A DNA stretch of 64,000 nt from contig DATAED010000076.1 in NCBI GenBank assembly GCA_036258195.1, forward strand, positions 10,116 through 74,115. The letters are read 5' to 3'. The translations under genes were made by a program, and so were the position numbers. This document shows positions 8,148 through 16,170 of this stretch, piece after piece; within the stretch, counting starts at the first letter, position 1, and each line of letters begins with the position of its first letter. This DNA comes from JAKAIY01 sp036258195. GTDB lineage: Bacteria; Chloroflexota; Ktedonobacteria; Ktedonobacterales; JADMIN01. Under the pieces are notes generated by a model, which did no database searches, was not told where the DNA came from, and saw nothing but the letters and a program-made list of their open reading frames with translations.

Positions 8148-10469
8148 ATGCCGATTCGCATCGTCACCACGCACGTCGAGTTCGAAGGGGTCGTCTACGA
8201 GCAGCGCGTCGTCATGGAAGGTGACGAGCCAGCCGTCTGGGGCGCCGACGCCGACCTGCGCGTGGTCGGCAAGCCCACCCCACGAGTCGATGGCCGTGAA
8301 CGCGCCACCGGAGCCGCGCAGTACAGCTATGATGTGCTGCTGCCGGGGCTGCTGGTCGTGGCGGGTCTGCGTTCCCCGCACCCGCACGCGCGTGTCGCCA
8401 GCATCGACACCTCTCGCGCTGAGGCTGCCCCCGGCGTGCGCGCCATCTACACCCGCTTCAACACGCCCGACCTCATCATTCCCGCCTCCGGGCGAGCGAT
8501 CTTCGCCGAGGAAATCGTCTATCAGGGGCAAGAGGTCGCCGTCGCGCTGGCCGAGACACGCCAGCAGGCTGTCGAGGCGCTGCGGCTGCTCGACGTCACC
8601 TATGAGCTGCTGCCCTTCGTCGTCGATGCGGAGGCCGCCATCGCCGCTGAGGCACCGCGCGTCTACAGCGAGCGCGAGCGCAACCAGATTTCGGACGAGT
8701 TCCCCAAGACGTATGAGCGCGGCGACGTAGCCGCTGGCTTCGCCGAGGCCGATGTCATCACCGAGACGCGCTTCAGCACGGCGGCCAATCTGCACAACAG
8801 CATGGAGACCCATGGCGGCGTCGCGCAGTGGGATGGCCACACGCTGACGCTGTGGAGCTCCACCCAGGACATCTTTGGCGCGCGGCAGCAGATCGCCACG
8901 GCGCTCAAGCTCCAGCAGAATCAGGTGCACGTCATCAAGCACTATATGGGCGGCGGCTTCGGCAGCAAGATCGGCGCAGGCGCCGCGGGCATATTCGCCG
9001 CCTGGGCCGCCAGGAAGCTCAACCGCCCGGTGAAGTATATGTTCAGCCGCGAGGAAGAGAATCTGGCGGCGGGCTACCGCGAGCCCACCACGCAGAGCTA
9101 TCGGCTCGGCGCGAAACGCGACGGTACGCTGACCGCCCTCGAACTGCGCTCGGTCGGCAATCTCGGCGCGTGGGGCGGCTGGTACCCTCCGGTCAGCCTG
9201 CCCGCCAAGGAGATGTATCTCTGCCCAAATGTGCGCACGGTCGATACGGGCGCGCTGACCAATCTGGGCACATTCGCCTCGTTCCGCGCGCCGGGCGTGG
9301 TAGAGGGCATCAGCGGGCTGGAGGTCGCGCTCGATGACCTCGCTCGCGCGCTGGAGATGGATCCGCTGGCGCTGCGACGCAAGAACTACGCGCCAAACTT
9401 TCAGGTACTCAACCAGCCCTATGCGGTGAAGACCCTGCTCGACGCCTACGACCAGGCGGCGGAGCGCATCGGCTGGGCCAGCCGCGACGCCGAGGAGCGC
9501 CGCTACCCGCGTGGACGCGCATCCAGTCTGCGGCGCGGCATGGGCATGGCCAGTCAGCTCTGGGGCGGCGACGGCGGCCCGCCCGCGCAGGCCATCGCCA
9601 AGGTGCTGCCCGACGGCTCAGCCGTCATCATGACCGGCACGCAGGATATTGGCACCGGCACGCGCACCGTGCTGGCGCAGATCGCCGCCGAGGAGCTGGG
9701 CATCCCGATGAGCGCCATTCGTGTGGAACTGGGCGAGACCGAGTTTGGCGTCTTCTCGCCCGCCAGCGGTGGCAGCATGACGCTGGCCTCGGTCGGCCCC
9801 GCCGTGCGCATGGCGGCGCTGGCCGCGCGGCGCGAGATGCTGGAGATCATCAGCCATCTCGCCGAGGCCCCCATGGATGCGCTCGACGTGCGCGATGGCG
9901 TCATCGTCAACCGCGAGACCGGCAAAGACATGGATACCATTGGCTCGTACCTGAGCCAACTGGAGGGCCACGAGGTGACGGCGCGCGGCATGCGTGGCCC
10001 CAACGCCGAGGCCGTCACTGTGCGCACCTTTGGCGCGCAGTTCGCCGAAGTCGAGGTGGACATCGCCACGGGTCAGGTGCGCGTGCTGCGCATCGTCGCC
10101 GCGCACGACTGCGGGCGCATCGTCAATCCGCTGACCTTCAGCAGTCAGATGGAGGGCGGTATCATTCAGGGGCTGGGGATGGCGCTTTTCGAGCAGCGCA
10201 TCGTGGATGAGCGGCTGGGCGTCTCGGTCAATCCGAACCTGGGCGACTACAAAGTCCCCACCATTCGTGACATCCCGCAGATCGAGATCATCTCGGTCGG
10301 CGTCGCCAACGAGGTCGCCAATACCATCGGCGCGCTGGGCGCTGGTGAGCCGCCGATCATTCCGACAGCGGGCGCCATCGCCAATGCCGTCGCCCATGCC
10401 ATCGGGCGCCCGGTAACCGGACTCCCACTGACGCCAGATCGCGTGCTGGCGCTCTTGAACGACGACTAG
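8148..10469 (+). CDS. Molybdenum hydroxylase large, Moco-binding subunit (PaoC/YagR type)
   Basis: 773 residues with the xanthine-oxidase-family fold. MGGGFGSKIG is a molybdopterin contact, FASFRAPG is the substrate-site loop, and ALGAGEPP near the C-terminus holds the catalytic glutamate E734. The loop lacks the AYRCSFR signature of aerobic CO dehydrogenase, so a CO dehydrogenase call is not supported. Together with a FAD subunit carrying an extra [4Fe-4S] motif, the best match is a periplasmic-aldehyde-oxidoreductase-like (PaoABC) enzyme or a relative acting on aromatic aldehydes or N-heterocycles. An N-terminal extension of about 40 residues precedes the conserved start of the fold. The substrate cannot be read from sequence. 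Confidence 0.9.
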   Translation: MPIRIVTTHVEFEGVVYEQRVVMEGDEPAVWGADADLRVVGKPTPRVDGRERATGAAQYSYDVLLPGLLVVAGLRSPHPHARVASIDTSRAEAAPGVRAIYTRFNTPDLIIPASGRAIFAEEIVYQGQEVAVALAETRQQAVEALRLLDVTYELLPFVVDAEAAIAAEAPRVYSERERNQISDEFPKTYERGDVAAGFAEADVITETRFSTAANLHNSMETHGGVAQWDGHTLTLWSSTQDIFGARQQIATALKLQQNQVHVIKHYMGGGFGSKIGAGAAGIFAAWAARKLNRPVKYMFSREEENLAAGYREPTTQSYRLGAKRDGTLTALELRSVGNLGAWGGWYPPVSLPAKEMYLCPNVRTVDTGALTNLGTFASFRAPGVVEGISGLEVALDDLARALEMDPLALRRKNYAPNFQVLNQPYAVKTLLDAYDQAAERIGWASRDAEERRYPRGRASSLRRGMGMASQLWGGDGGPPAQAIAKVLPDGSAVIMTGTQDIGTGTRTVLAQIAAEELGIPMSAIRVELGETEFGVFSPASGGSMTLASVGPAVRMAALAARREMLEIISHLAEAPMDALDVRDGVIVNRETGKDMDTIGSYLSQLEGHEVTARGMRGPNAEAVTVRTFGAQFAEVEVDIATGQVRVLRIVAAHDCGRIVNPLTFSSQMEGGIIQGLGMALFEQRIVDERLGVSVNPNLGDYKVPTIRDIPQIEIISVGVANEVANTIGALGAGEPPIIPTAGAIANAVAHAIGRPVTGLPLTPDRVLALLNDD

Positions 10470-10482
10470 AGGGGATGGCGCC

Positions 10483-11472
10483 ATGCGCGCATTTGAGCAT
10501 CGCACCGTCAGCAGCGCCGAGGAGGCCGTCGCAGCGCTGCAAGCTGATTCTGAAGGCGCAGCGAGCCTCATCGCCGGGGGCGCTGACCTGCTTTCGCTGA
10601 TGAAAGCCGATCTAGCCACGCCCTCGCGCATCATCGACTTGAAGCCCGCGCACGCGCTGCGCGGCGTCACGCTGGCGCCCGATGGCTCGACACGCATCGG
10701 CGCCCTGACCACTCTGGCCGAGATCGAGCGCCACGCTGCCCTGGCCGAGCGGCTGCCCATCTTGCCAGCCGCCGTGCGCGACGCTGCCACGCCCCAACTG
10801 CGCAACATGGCCACAGTGGGCGGCAATCTGATGCAGCGCAACCGCTGCTGGTATTTTCGCGGCCCCTACGACTGCTGGCTGAAGGGCGGGCAGCAGTGTT
10901 TCGCTCGCGACGGCCAGAACAAATACAGCGCGATCTTCGACGACGGCCCCTGTGTCGCCGTGCATCCCTCTGATTTGGCGCCCGCGCTGCTTGCTCTGGA
11001 GGCGACGGTGGAGCTGGTCGGACCGACAGGCGCACGCACCCTGACGCTGCCCGAGCTTATCGCCGCGCCCACCGCCGCGCGCCGCCGCGAGACGACGCTG
11101 GCCGCTGATGAAGTGATCGTCGCCGTCCACATCCCAGCGCAGCCAGCCGAGTCGCGCGGCGTCTATCTCAAGCTGATGGATCGGCAGGCGTGGGCCTACG
11201 CGCTGGTGAGCGCGGCGGCGCAGATGACGCTGACGGATGGGCGGGTCGAGCGCGCCCGCCTGGCGCTGGGCGGTGTCGCCAACACGCCGCGACGCGCGCC
11301 CGCAGCCGAGGCGCTGCTGGAGGGGCAGCCCCTCACGCCAGCGCTGGCCGCGCAGGCGGCTGAGCGAGTGGTGGAGGGCGCTAAGCCGCTCTCACACAAC
11401 GGGTACAAAGTGCAGATGGCGCGCGAGCTGGCGCGACGCGCCATCCTGGAGGCAGCGGGCATGCCGTGGTAG
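10483..11472 (+). CDS. Molybdenum hydroxylase FAD subunit with [4Fe-4S] insert (PaoB/YagS type)
   Basis: 329 residues of the CoxM/XdhB family. FAD-binding segments are LIAGGADLL (29-37) and TVGGNLMQ (111-118). Right after the second lies an insert with four cysteines, C122, C131, C139 and C157, in the arrangement that binds a [4Fe-4S] cluster in E. coli PaoB; ordinary xanthine dehydrogenase FAD subunits lack it. It ends the operon, 13 bases after the large subunit, in the order small-large-medium. No XdhC/PaoD-type maturation chaperone lies next to it. It would carry electrons from the iron-sulfur clusters to FAD and a final acceptor. Confidence 0.92.
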   Translation: MRAFEHRTVSSAEEAVAALQADSEGAASLIAGGADLLSLMKADLATPSRIIDLKPAHALRGVTLAPDGSTRIGALTTLAEIERHAALAERLPILPAAVRDAATPQLRNMATVGGNLMQRNRCWYFRGPYDCWLKGGQQCFARDGQNKYSAIFDDGPCVAVHPSDLAPALLALEATVELVGPTGARTLTLPELIAAPTAARRRETTLAADEVIVAVHIPAQPAESRGVYLKLMDRQAWAYALVSAAAQMTLTDGRVERARLALGGVANTPRRAPAAEALLEGQPLTPALAAQAAERVVEGAKPLSHNGYKVQMARELARRAILEAAGMPW

Positions 11473-11515
11473 CGTCCCCGTCCGCCGGGCATGGCTTGCC
11501 CCGCGTAGGAGACGC

Positions 11516-11521
11516 TACAAT
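11516..11521 (+). promoter_or_regulatory. Possible -10 element for fni
   Basis: TACAAT about 60 bases before the fni ATG, with TTGCCC 14 bases upstream as a poor -35. The gap after the Pao-like operon (110 bases) is long enough for a separate promoter. Confidence 0.3.
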
Positions 11522-11582
11522 ATGGCCATGCGCGCGGTGTATCGCGGCGGCGTAGCTCTGTGTGATGGAAGAAGGCTCGACG

Positions 11583-12713
11583 ATGAGCGATGAGGTGAAG
11601 CAGCGCAAGGCTGAGCATGTACAGATCTCGCTAGCCCATGATATCTCGGCGCCACAATCGGCCTCGTGGGCCGACATCCGTCTGATTCATCAGGCGGCGC
11701 CAGAGGTCAACCTGGACGAGATTGACACCTCAGTCGAGTACCTGGGGCGACGCCTGCGTTTCCCGATCTTCATCTCATCGCTCACTGGTGGGCACCCGGA
11801 TGTGGCCATCATCAACGAGCGACTCGGCGTCATTGCGCAGGAGTACGGATTGGCGATGGGCGTGGGCAGCCAGCGCGCCGCGCTGGTGACGCCACAGCTC
11901 GCCAGCACGTATAGTGTCACCCGCGCCAAAGCGCCCGACGCTTTCCTGATCGCCAACGTGGGAGCGCCACAGTTGATCGAGCAGCGCGCCAGGCCCGCCT
12001 TCACCGCCGCCGACGCTCGCGCCGCAGTGCAGATGATCGGCGCTGACGCGCTGGCGATCCATCTGAACTTCCTGCAGGAGGCGGCGCAACCCGAAGGCGA
12101 CCGCAATGCGCGCGGCGTTCTGGAGAGCATACGCGAAATTGCGGATACGGTTGGCGTTCCAGTGATTGCCAAAGAGACGGGCGCTGGTGTCAACTATAAG
12201 CAGGCGCGAAAATTCGCGCGCGCAGGCGTCTCGGCGATCGATGTGGGCGGAGCAGGCGGCAGCAGCATGGCTGCGATGGAGGCGCAGCGGGCGCAAGATC
12301 GTGGCGACCACCGCACAGGCGCCATTGGCGTGCTCTATCGCGACTGGGGCATCGCAACGCCCATCGCCGTCGTAGAAGCGCATGCTGGCGCGCCTGATCT
12401 TCCCATCACCTCCACTGGTGGGGTACGATCAGGGCTAGATGCGGCGCGCGCGTTGGCGCTAGGAGCCAGCCTGGTTGGTTTGGGGTTTCCTTTTCTGAAG
12501 GCCGCCGCAGAGAGCGAAGCGGCCGTGCGCGAGTTCCTCGACCAATTCCTGCGCGAGCTGTGCGTCGCGATGCAACTGACGGGCAGCGGCTCCATCGACG
12601 AGCTGCAGCGAGCGCCCGTCATCGTCACCGGCGCATCGCGCGATTGGCTGGAGCTACGCGGCTTTGGAGAGAAGCTGCGCCTGATAGCGCAGCGTGGGAT
12701 GGATGAGCGCTAG
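11583..12713 (+). CDS. fni: Type 2 isopentenyl-diphosphate delta-isomerase
   Basis: FMN- and NADPH-dependent enzyme that interconverts IPP and DMAPP. The 376-residue product starts with RKAEHVQISL, the usual opening of the family. It has SLTGGHPDVAIIN, MGVGSQRAAL, HLNFLQE, KETGAGV, DVGGAGGSS and STGGVRSG, the flavin and substrate contacts of the TIM barrel. ATG at 11583 follows GAAGAAGG at good spacing; upstream ATG (11565) and GTG (11562) codons in the same frame lack better sites. With ispH this completes the supply of both C5 units, although IspH itself already makes both. Confidence 0.95.
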   Translation: MSDEVKQRKAEHVQISLAHDISAPQSASWADIRLIHQAAPEVNLDEIDTSVEYLGRRLRFPIFISSLTGGHPDVAIINERLGVIAQEYGLAMGVGSQRAALVTPQLASTYSVTRAKAPDAFLIANVGAPQLIEQRARPAFTAADARAAVQMIGADALAIHLNFLQEAAQPEGDRNARGVLESIREIADTVGVPVIAKETGAGVNYKQARKFARAGVSAIDVGGAGGSSMAAMEAQRAQDRGDHRTGAIGVLYRDWGIATPIAVVEAHAGAPDLPITSTGGVRSGLDAARALALGASLVGLGFPFLKAAAESEAAVREFLDQFLRELCVAMQLTGSGSIDELQRAPVIVTGASRDWLELRGFGEKLRLIAQRGMDER

Positions 12714-13086
12714 CGCGCCGTCCCGGTCACTGCGCAATTTGGCATGTTTTAAGCGCTTGTTCACCCTTGAGGGCGAGGATCCTCACTTCCGAACAAAACC
12801 AGCGGCGCTACAGTCGAGTTTGGCGCCGAGGATGCGGTCAGTCTTCCGGGAACCGCGTTTTGCAGGGAGGAATAACGTCAGTGACAGCGCACGGCGCAAC
12901 CCGATCAAGCGGCCATGAAGCCGGTTGGCGCGTGGCTGCGACAGCATGGCATTTCGGCGATCAGAAGACGGGAGAATCCGCAAGCCACACGCTTGTCGCC
13001 GCGCAAGGATGGCGGCCATGAAAGCCGAATAACCGTGCCTATGCCAGGCCACGAGAGCGTCTGGCGCCAAGACAGGAGCACGAGTT
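12714..13086. other. Intergenic stretch between fni and the small-gene pair
   Basis: 373 bases without a convincing gene. It contains two short palindromes, AAGCGCTT near 12748 and GAGGATCCTC near 12775, and one weak small frame at 12881-13021. I see no clear terminator for fni. Confidence 0.4.
12881..13021 (+). CDS. Possible 46-aa peptide, doubtful
   Basis: A GTG-started frame ten bases after GGGAGG, ending at TGA before the 81-aa gene. The product is Ala/Gly/Trp-rich, without a known motif or membrane segment. Only the ribosome site supports it, and an in-frame ORF continues upstream, so it may be chance. Confidence 0.2.
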   Translation: MTAHGATRSSGHEAGWRVAATAWHFGDQKTGESASHTLVAAQGWRP

Positions 13087-13332
13087 ATGGGGGTGCTGAG
13101 AGTCTTATCGCATCACGGTGACGACCGGTATGAGTGGAACCAGCCTGCCGTCCTGGTAGGCGACGAGGAAGCCGAGCAGGCCATCAAGGAGGCCGAGCGG
13201 ATCTTCGCCGAGCAGCGCGCGCGCGGCTCGACCGCAGTGCGCGTCACGCCCGGCAAGCCGGCCGAGCGGATTGACGCCTTCGACCCCGCCGCTCACGAGA
13301 TCGTGATGATCCCGCGAGTCGTCGGCGGCTGA
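13087..13332 (+). CDS. Small protein with C-terminal Gly-Gly, unknown function (81 aa)
   Basis: Starts at ATG after CAGGAGCACGAG. The product begins with a strand (LRVLSHHGDDRYEW), has a charged helix (EEAEQAIKEAERIFAEQRAR), then strands, and ends EIVMIPRVVGG. The end resembles the Gly-Gly tails of MoaD, ThiS and ubiquitin-like proteins, but the order strand-helix-strand is not clearly beta-grasp, so the likeness is only suggestive. It lies 14 bases before a membrane-protein gene on the same strand and probably forms an operon with it. No E1-like, JAB or sulfurtransferase gene is adjacent. Confidence 0.7.
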   Translation: MGVLRVLSHHGDDRYEWNQPAVLVGDEEAEQAIKEAERIFAEQRARGSTAVRVTPGKPAERIDAFDPAAHEIVMIPRVVGG

Positions 13333-13346
13333 GTCAGGAAACTACC

Positions 13347-13805
13347 ATGAAGAGCGCCAGTGTGCTCATCATGTTCGTCACCTTGATCGCGATGATGGTC
13401 GTGATGTTCAGAGTCTCGTCGCTGCTGACGTTGAGTCCCTACTTTCGCTCACGCATCTGGCCCTGGCTACGCACGCGCTCGTGGTGGCCAGTGCCAGCTG
13501 AGCGCACCGCCGAGGCGTTGCTGCGGCGGCTGCTCGATGAACGTGAATACGAGTTGCTGGGCTACAATGGTTACCTCGAAGTACCCAGTCGCGAGTATCC
13601 TGGCCGCCTCTACCGCATTCCACGCGGCCCAGGCCAGGTGCAGGTAGTGGAGCACGGCAGAGTCACCGAGCGCTTGTGCGTGCAACCTGCGGCGGTCGGT
13701 CTCCCCGAGGCCGATGTCGTGCTGATGCACAAACTGCTGCTCGAATCTGACGAGCGCCGCTACCTGCTGACCGCCAACCACTTCCCGCGCGCGATCTGGT
13801 ACTGA
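13347..13805 (+). CDS. N-terminally membrane-anchored protein of unknown function (152 aa)
   Basis: Residues 5-30 form one hydrophobic helix rich in Met and Val. The rest is soluble: a basic Trp-rich stretch (SRIWPWLRTRSWWPVP), a helix (TAEALLRRLLDE), then GYNGYLEVPSREYPGRLYRI and LPEADVVLMHKLLLE, ending with LTANHFPRAIWY. No catalytic motif is obvious. AGGAAACT precedes the ATG. Its stop is followed by a two-sided terminator, so the gene pair 13087-13805 ends here. I recognise no named family. Confidence 0.7.
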   Translation: MKSASVLIMFVTLIAMMVVMFRVSSLLTLSPYFRSRIWPWLRTRSWWPVPAERTAEALLRRLLDEREYELLGYNGYLEVPSREYPGRLYRIPRGPGQVQVVEHGRVTERLCVQPAAVGLPEADVVLMHKLLLESDERRYLLTANHFPRAIWY

Positions 13806-13858
13806 CGGCCATCGACATGCGATCAACATGCGCGTGCCCTGCACGCGGCCACACAACC

Positions 13859-13892
13859 AAACGAGGCGTCCCGCTGTCGGGACGCCTCGTTT
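13859..13892. terminator. Bidirectional intrinsic terminator
   Basis: A perfect 14-bp stem (AAACGAGGCGTCCC and its complement) with a six-base loop. It is flanked by A residues on the left and T residues on the right, so it reads as a terminator from both sides. It serves the convergent membrane-protein and RNase J genes. Confidence 0.85.
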
Positions 13893-13906
13893 CTACGCCA
13901 TCCTGC

Positions 13907-13950
13907 AGGCTCCCGCTCTCCTACAGGAGAAGGGGCTGGGGGTGAGGTCG
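13907..13950. repeat. Type B intergenic palindrome at the RNase J stop
   Basis: Reads GGCTCCCGCTCTCC, TACA, GGAGAAGGGGCTGGGGGTGAGGTCG on the plus strand and abuts the RNase J stop codon. The GGGGGTGAGGTCG flank is shared with the copy at 50.0 kb and, in part, with those at 25.3 and 54.6 kb. Confidence 0.7.
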
Positions 13951-15729
13951 TCACACCTCGACCACCACCGGCAAGATCATCGGGCGGCGCTTGTTCTGCT
14001 CGTAGATGAACTCGCTCAGCGTGTCGCGAATCTTGTTCTTGACATAGTTCCAGTCGGCGGAGCCGCCGCGCGTCTGCGTATGCTTCTGGAACGCCTGGAT
14101 GACCCGCGCCCGCGCCGCCTCCAGCAGCGCTTCCGATTCGCGCTCATAGACGAAGCCACGCGAGATGATGTCTGGCCGCGCCAGTGGCTCGCCCGTCTCG
14201 GCGTCCACCGTCAGCGTGACGACCAGCACACCATCCTTCGAGAGCGCCTTGCGGTCGCGTAGCACCACCTGACCGACATCGCCCACGCCCGTGCCATCCA
14301 CGTAGACGTTGCCACACGAGGTGTGATCGGTGATGGCGATGTCGCCGCCCGCATCCACCTCGATGATGTCGCCATCCTGTGCCACCACCACGCGCCGCGA
14401 ATCGACGCCCATGCTCACCCCCAGCTCGGCGTGCTGCGCCAGCATCCGATACTCGCCATGCACGGGAATCAGGCAGCGTGGACGCACCAGCGCCAGCATC
14501 AGCTTCAACTCCTCGCGGCTGGCGTGGCCAGAGACATGCACCTGCGCCTTGCCCTGGTAATAGAGGATGGCGCCCTGTCGCATCAGGTTGTCGATATTGC
14601 GCGCCACCGCCCGCTCGTTGCCGACAATCGGCGTGGAGCTCAGGATGACCGTGTCGCCCTTCTCGATCTGCACCAGCCAATGGTCGCCGCTGGCGATCTT
14701 GGTCAGCGCCGAGGTAGGCTCACCCTGGCTACCAGTGCAGATGATGACCAGCTTGCGCGCCGGAATCTTGCTGATCTCGTCCACGCTCGCCAGCACACCC
14801 GCCGGCACATGCAGATAGCCAAGCTCCAGCGCCATCTGCACATTGTTGACCATCGAGCGGCCCACCAGCGCCACACGCCGGTTCTGCTTCACCGCAACAT
14901 CCACCACCTGCTGCACCCGCGAGATCAGCGAGGCGAAGGTGGCGACAATGATGCGCCCCTCTGCCTTGCTGAAGATCTCCTCGAAAGTGTCAGAAATGAC
15001 GCGCTCCGAGGGCGTGTACCCCGGATTCTCGACGCGCGTGGAGTCGCCGCAAAGGACGAGCACGCCCTCCTCGCCCAGACGCGCCAGCCCGCCGATGTCG
15101 GCGCGCAGTCCATCCACCGGCGTATGGTCGAACTTGTAGTCGCCCGTGTGCAGCACCGTCCCAACGGGAGTGCGCACCACAACGGCCACCGCGTCAGGGA
15201 TGCTGTGGTTGATGCGCAGCACGCTGACATCGAAGACACCCGCCTGCACGTGCTCGCCCGGGCCAATCTCCAACAGCGTCGCGCGATCCAGGATGCGCCG
15301 CTCGCGCAGCTTCACCGTGATCAGACCGAGCGTCAACTTGGTGGCGTACACTGGCGGAAAATCCAGTTGTGGGAGCAGATAGGGCAGCCCGCCGATATGA
15401 TCTTCGTGCCCGTGCGTGATGAAAATACCTTTGATGCGGTCCAGCTTGTCGGCGAGATAGCTCGTGTCGGGGATGACCAGATCGACGCCCAGCATCTCGT
15501 GGTCGGGGAACATCAATCCGCCATCGACGATAACGATGTCATCGCCATATTCGATTACCATCATGTTCTTGCCGATCTCGCCCAGCCCTCCCAGCGGGAC
15601 GAACCGGAGTTGGCCGCCTGTGCGGCCACGTTGGCCATCTGGCCGTGTGCGATGCGTACTCAAGTGTGTTTGCTTTGCCTTTCCTGTCGTTGTTCTATCG
15701 TTCCAGCCGCCTGTCGTCGTCCACCTCAT
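13951..15729 (-). CDS. rnj: Ribonuclease J
   Basis: Endo- and 5'-exoribonuclease of the metallo-beta-lactamase/beta-CASP family that matures and degrades RNA. The core begins FVPLGGLGEIGKNM and has the metal site HGHEDHIGG, then NHSIPDA, HTGDYKFD and GDSTRVE. The beta-CASP part includes CTGSQGEP, STPIVGNE and HVSGHAS, then the C-terminal HGEYRML. The start is uncertain: the frame opens at 15807, with ATG at 15729 and TTG at 15663; the last gives about 570 residues, nearest the family norm. The N-terminal stretch is Arg/Thr-rich and poorly conserved. A type B palindrome and a terminator follow the stop. Confidence 0.9.
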   Translation of the reverse strand: MRWTTTGGWNDRTTTGKAKQTHLSTHRTRPDGQRGRTGGQLRFVPLGGLGEIGKNMMVIEYGDDIVIVDGGLMFPDHEMLGVDLVIPDTSYLADKLDRIKGIFITHGHEDHIGGLPYLLPQLDFPPVYATKLTLGLITVKLRERRILDRATLLEIGPGEHVQAGVFDVSVLRINHSIPDAVAVVVRTPVGTVLHTGDYKFDHTPVDGLRADIGGLARLGEEGVLVLCGDSTRVENPGYTPSERVISDTFEEIFSKAEGRIIVATFASLISRVQQVVDVAVKQNRRVALVGRSMVNNVQMALELGYLHVPAGVLASVDEISKIPARKLVIICTGSQGEPTSALTKIASGDHWLVQIEKGDTVILSSTPIVGNERAVARNIDNLMRQGAILYYQGKAQVHVSGHASREELKLMLALVRPRCLIPVHGEYRMLAQHAELGVSMGVDSRRVVVAQDGDIIEVDAGGDIAITDHTSCGNVYVDGTGVGDVGQVVLRDRKALSKDGVLVVTLTVDAETGEPLARPDIISRGFVYERESEALLEAARARVIQAFQKHTQTRGGSADWNYVKNKIRDTLSEFIYEQNKRRPMILPVVVEV

Positions 15730-15885
15730 CGCTCGCGCCCTCACGCAGATCCATCGCCGCGCCCTTGCGGAGAACGGCCTGCGATCAGCGCGACGCCAGC
15801 GTGACATGCGGCGCCTGTTCAGTTTTGCTGCCAGTTGTCTGCGGTCTACTCTATCACGCGGCGGACGCTCGTAGCCGCCAGCATG

Positions 15886-16131
15886 TCATGGTTGCGCCTG
15901 CTCTTGCTGCTCCAGAAAGAGCCGCCCGAGCGTGGTCATCGAGACGACGTATTCGTCGCCAATGAACGCCAGATCGATGTAGCCCTCCTCGGCCATACCG
16001 CGCAGGTCGTCCGTGACGAGCATGAAGCCCTTCACCATCCGGCTGATGTCGCTCTCTGGCAGTGGCCCCCACTCGCGCAGCTTGCGCAGCACGGCGACCT
16101 GCATGGGCGTATCGTCGTCTATCGACCGCAT
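15886..16131 (-). CDS. Small winged-helix-like DNA-binding protein (81 aa)
   Basis: The product looks like a compact winged helix: LRKLREWGPLPESDISRMVK would be helices 1-2, LVTDDLRGMAEEGYI the recognition region, and EYVVSMTTLGRLFLEQ the wing and last helix. This resembles MarR/DprA-tail-like folds but no named family is certain. It sits upstream of rnj on the same strand, with about 150 bases between them, and 39 bases after the lipoprotein gene. A role in controlling neighbours would be inference. Confidence 0.6.
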   Translation of the reverse strand: MRSIDDDTPMQVAVLRKLREWGPLPESDISRMVKGFMLVTDDLRGMAEEGYIDLAFIGDEYVVSMTTLGRLFLEQQEQAQP

Positions 16132-16170
16132 TGATGTGCTTCTCTTCTTGCGCTTCTCGCGCTCATGCAG

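Noticed and set aside
8148..10469. Aerobic CO dehydrogenase large subunit
   Set aside because: The AYRCSFR active-site signature of CoxL is absent; the loop is FASFRAPG and the FAD subunit has the PaoB-type four-cysteine insert.
9618..10841. Minus-strand open frame opposite the molybdenum subunit
   Set aside because: Runs against two certain enzyme subunits and has shadow-like composition.
14323..15804. Plus-strand open frame of nearly 500 codons across RNase J
   Set aside because: RNase J on the minus strand is certain; the plus-strand product is a low-complexity shadow.
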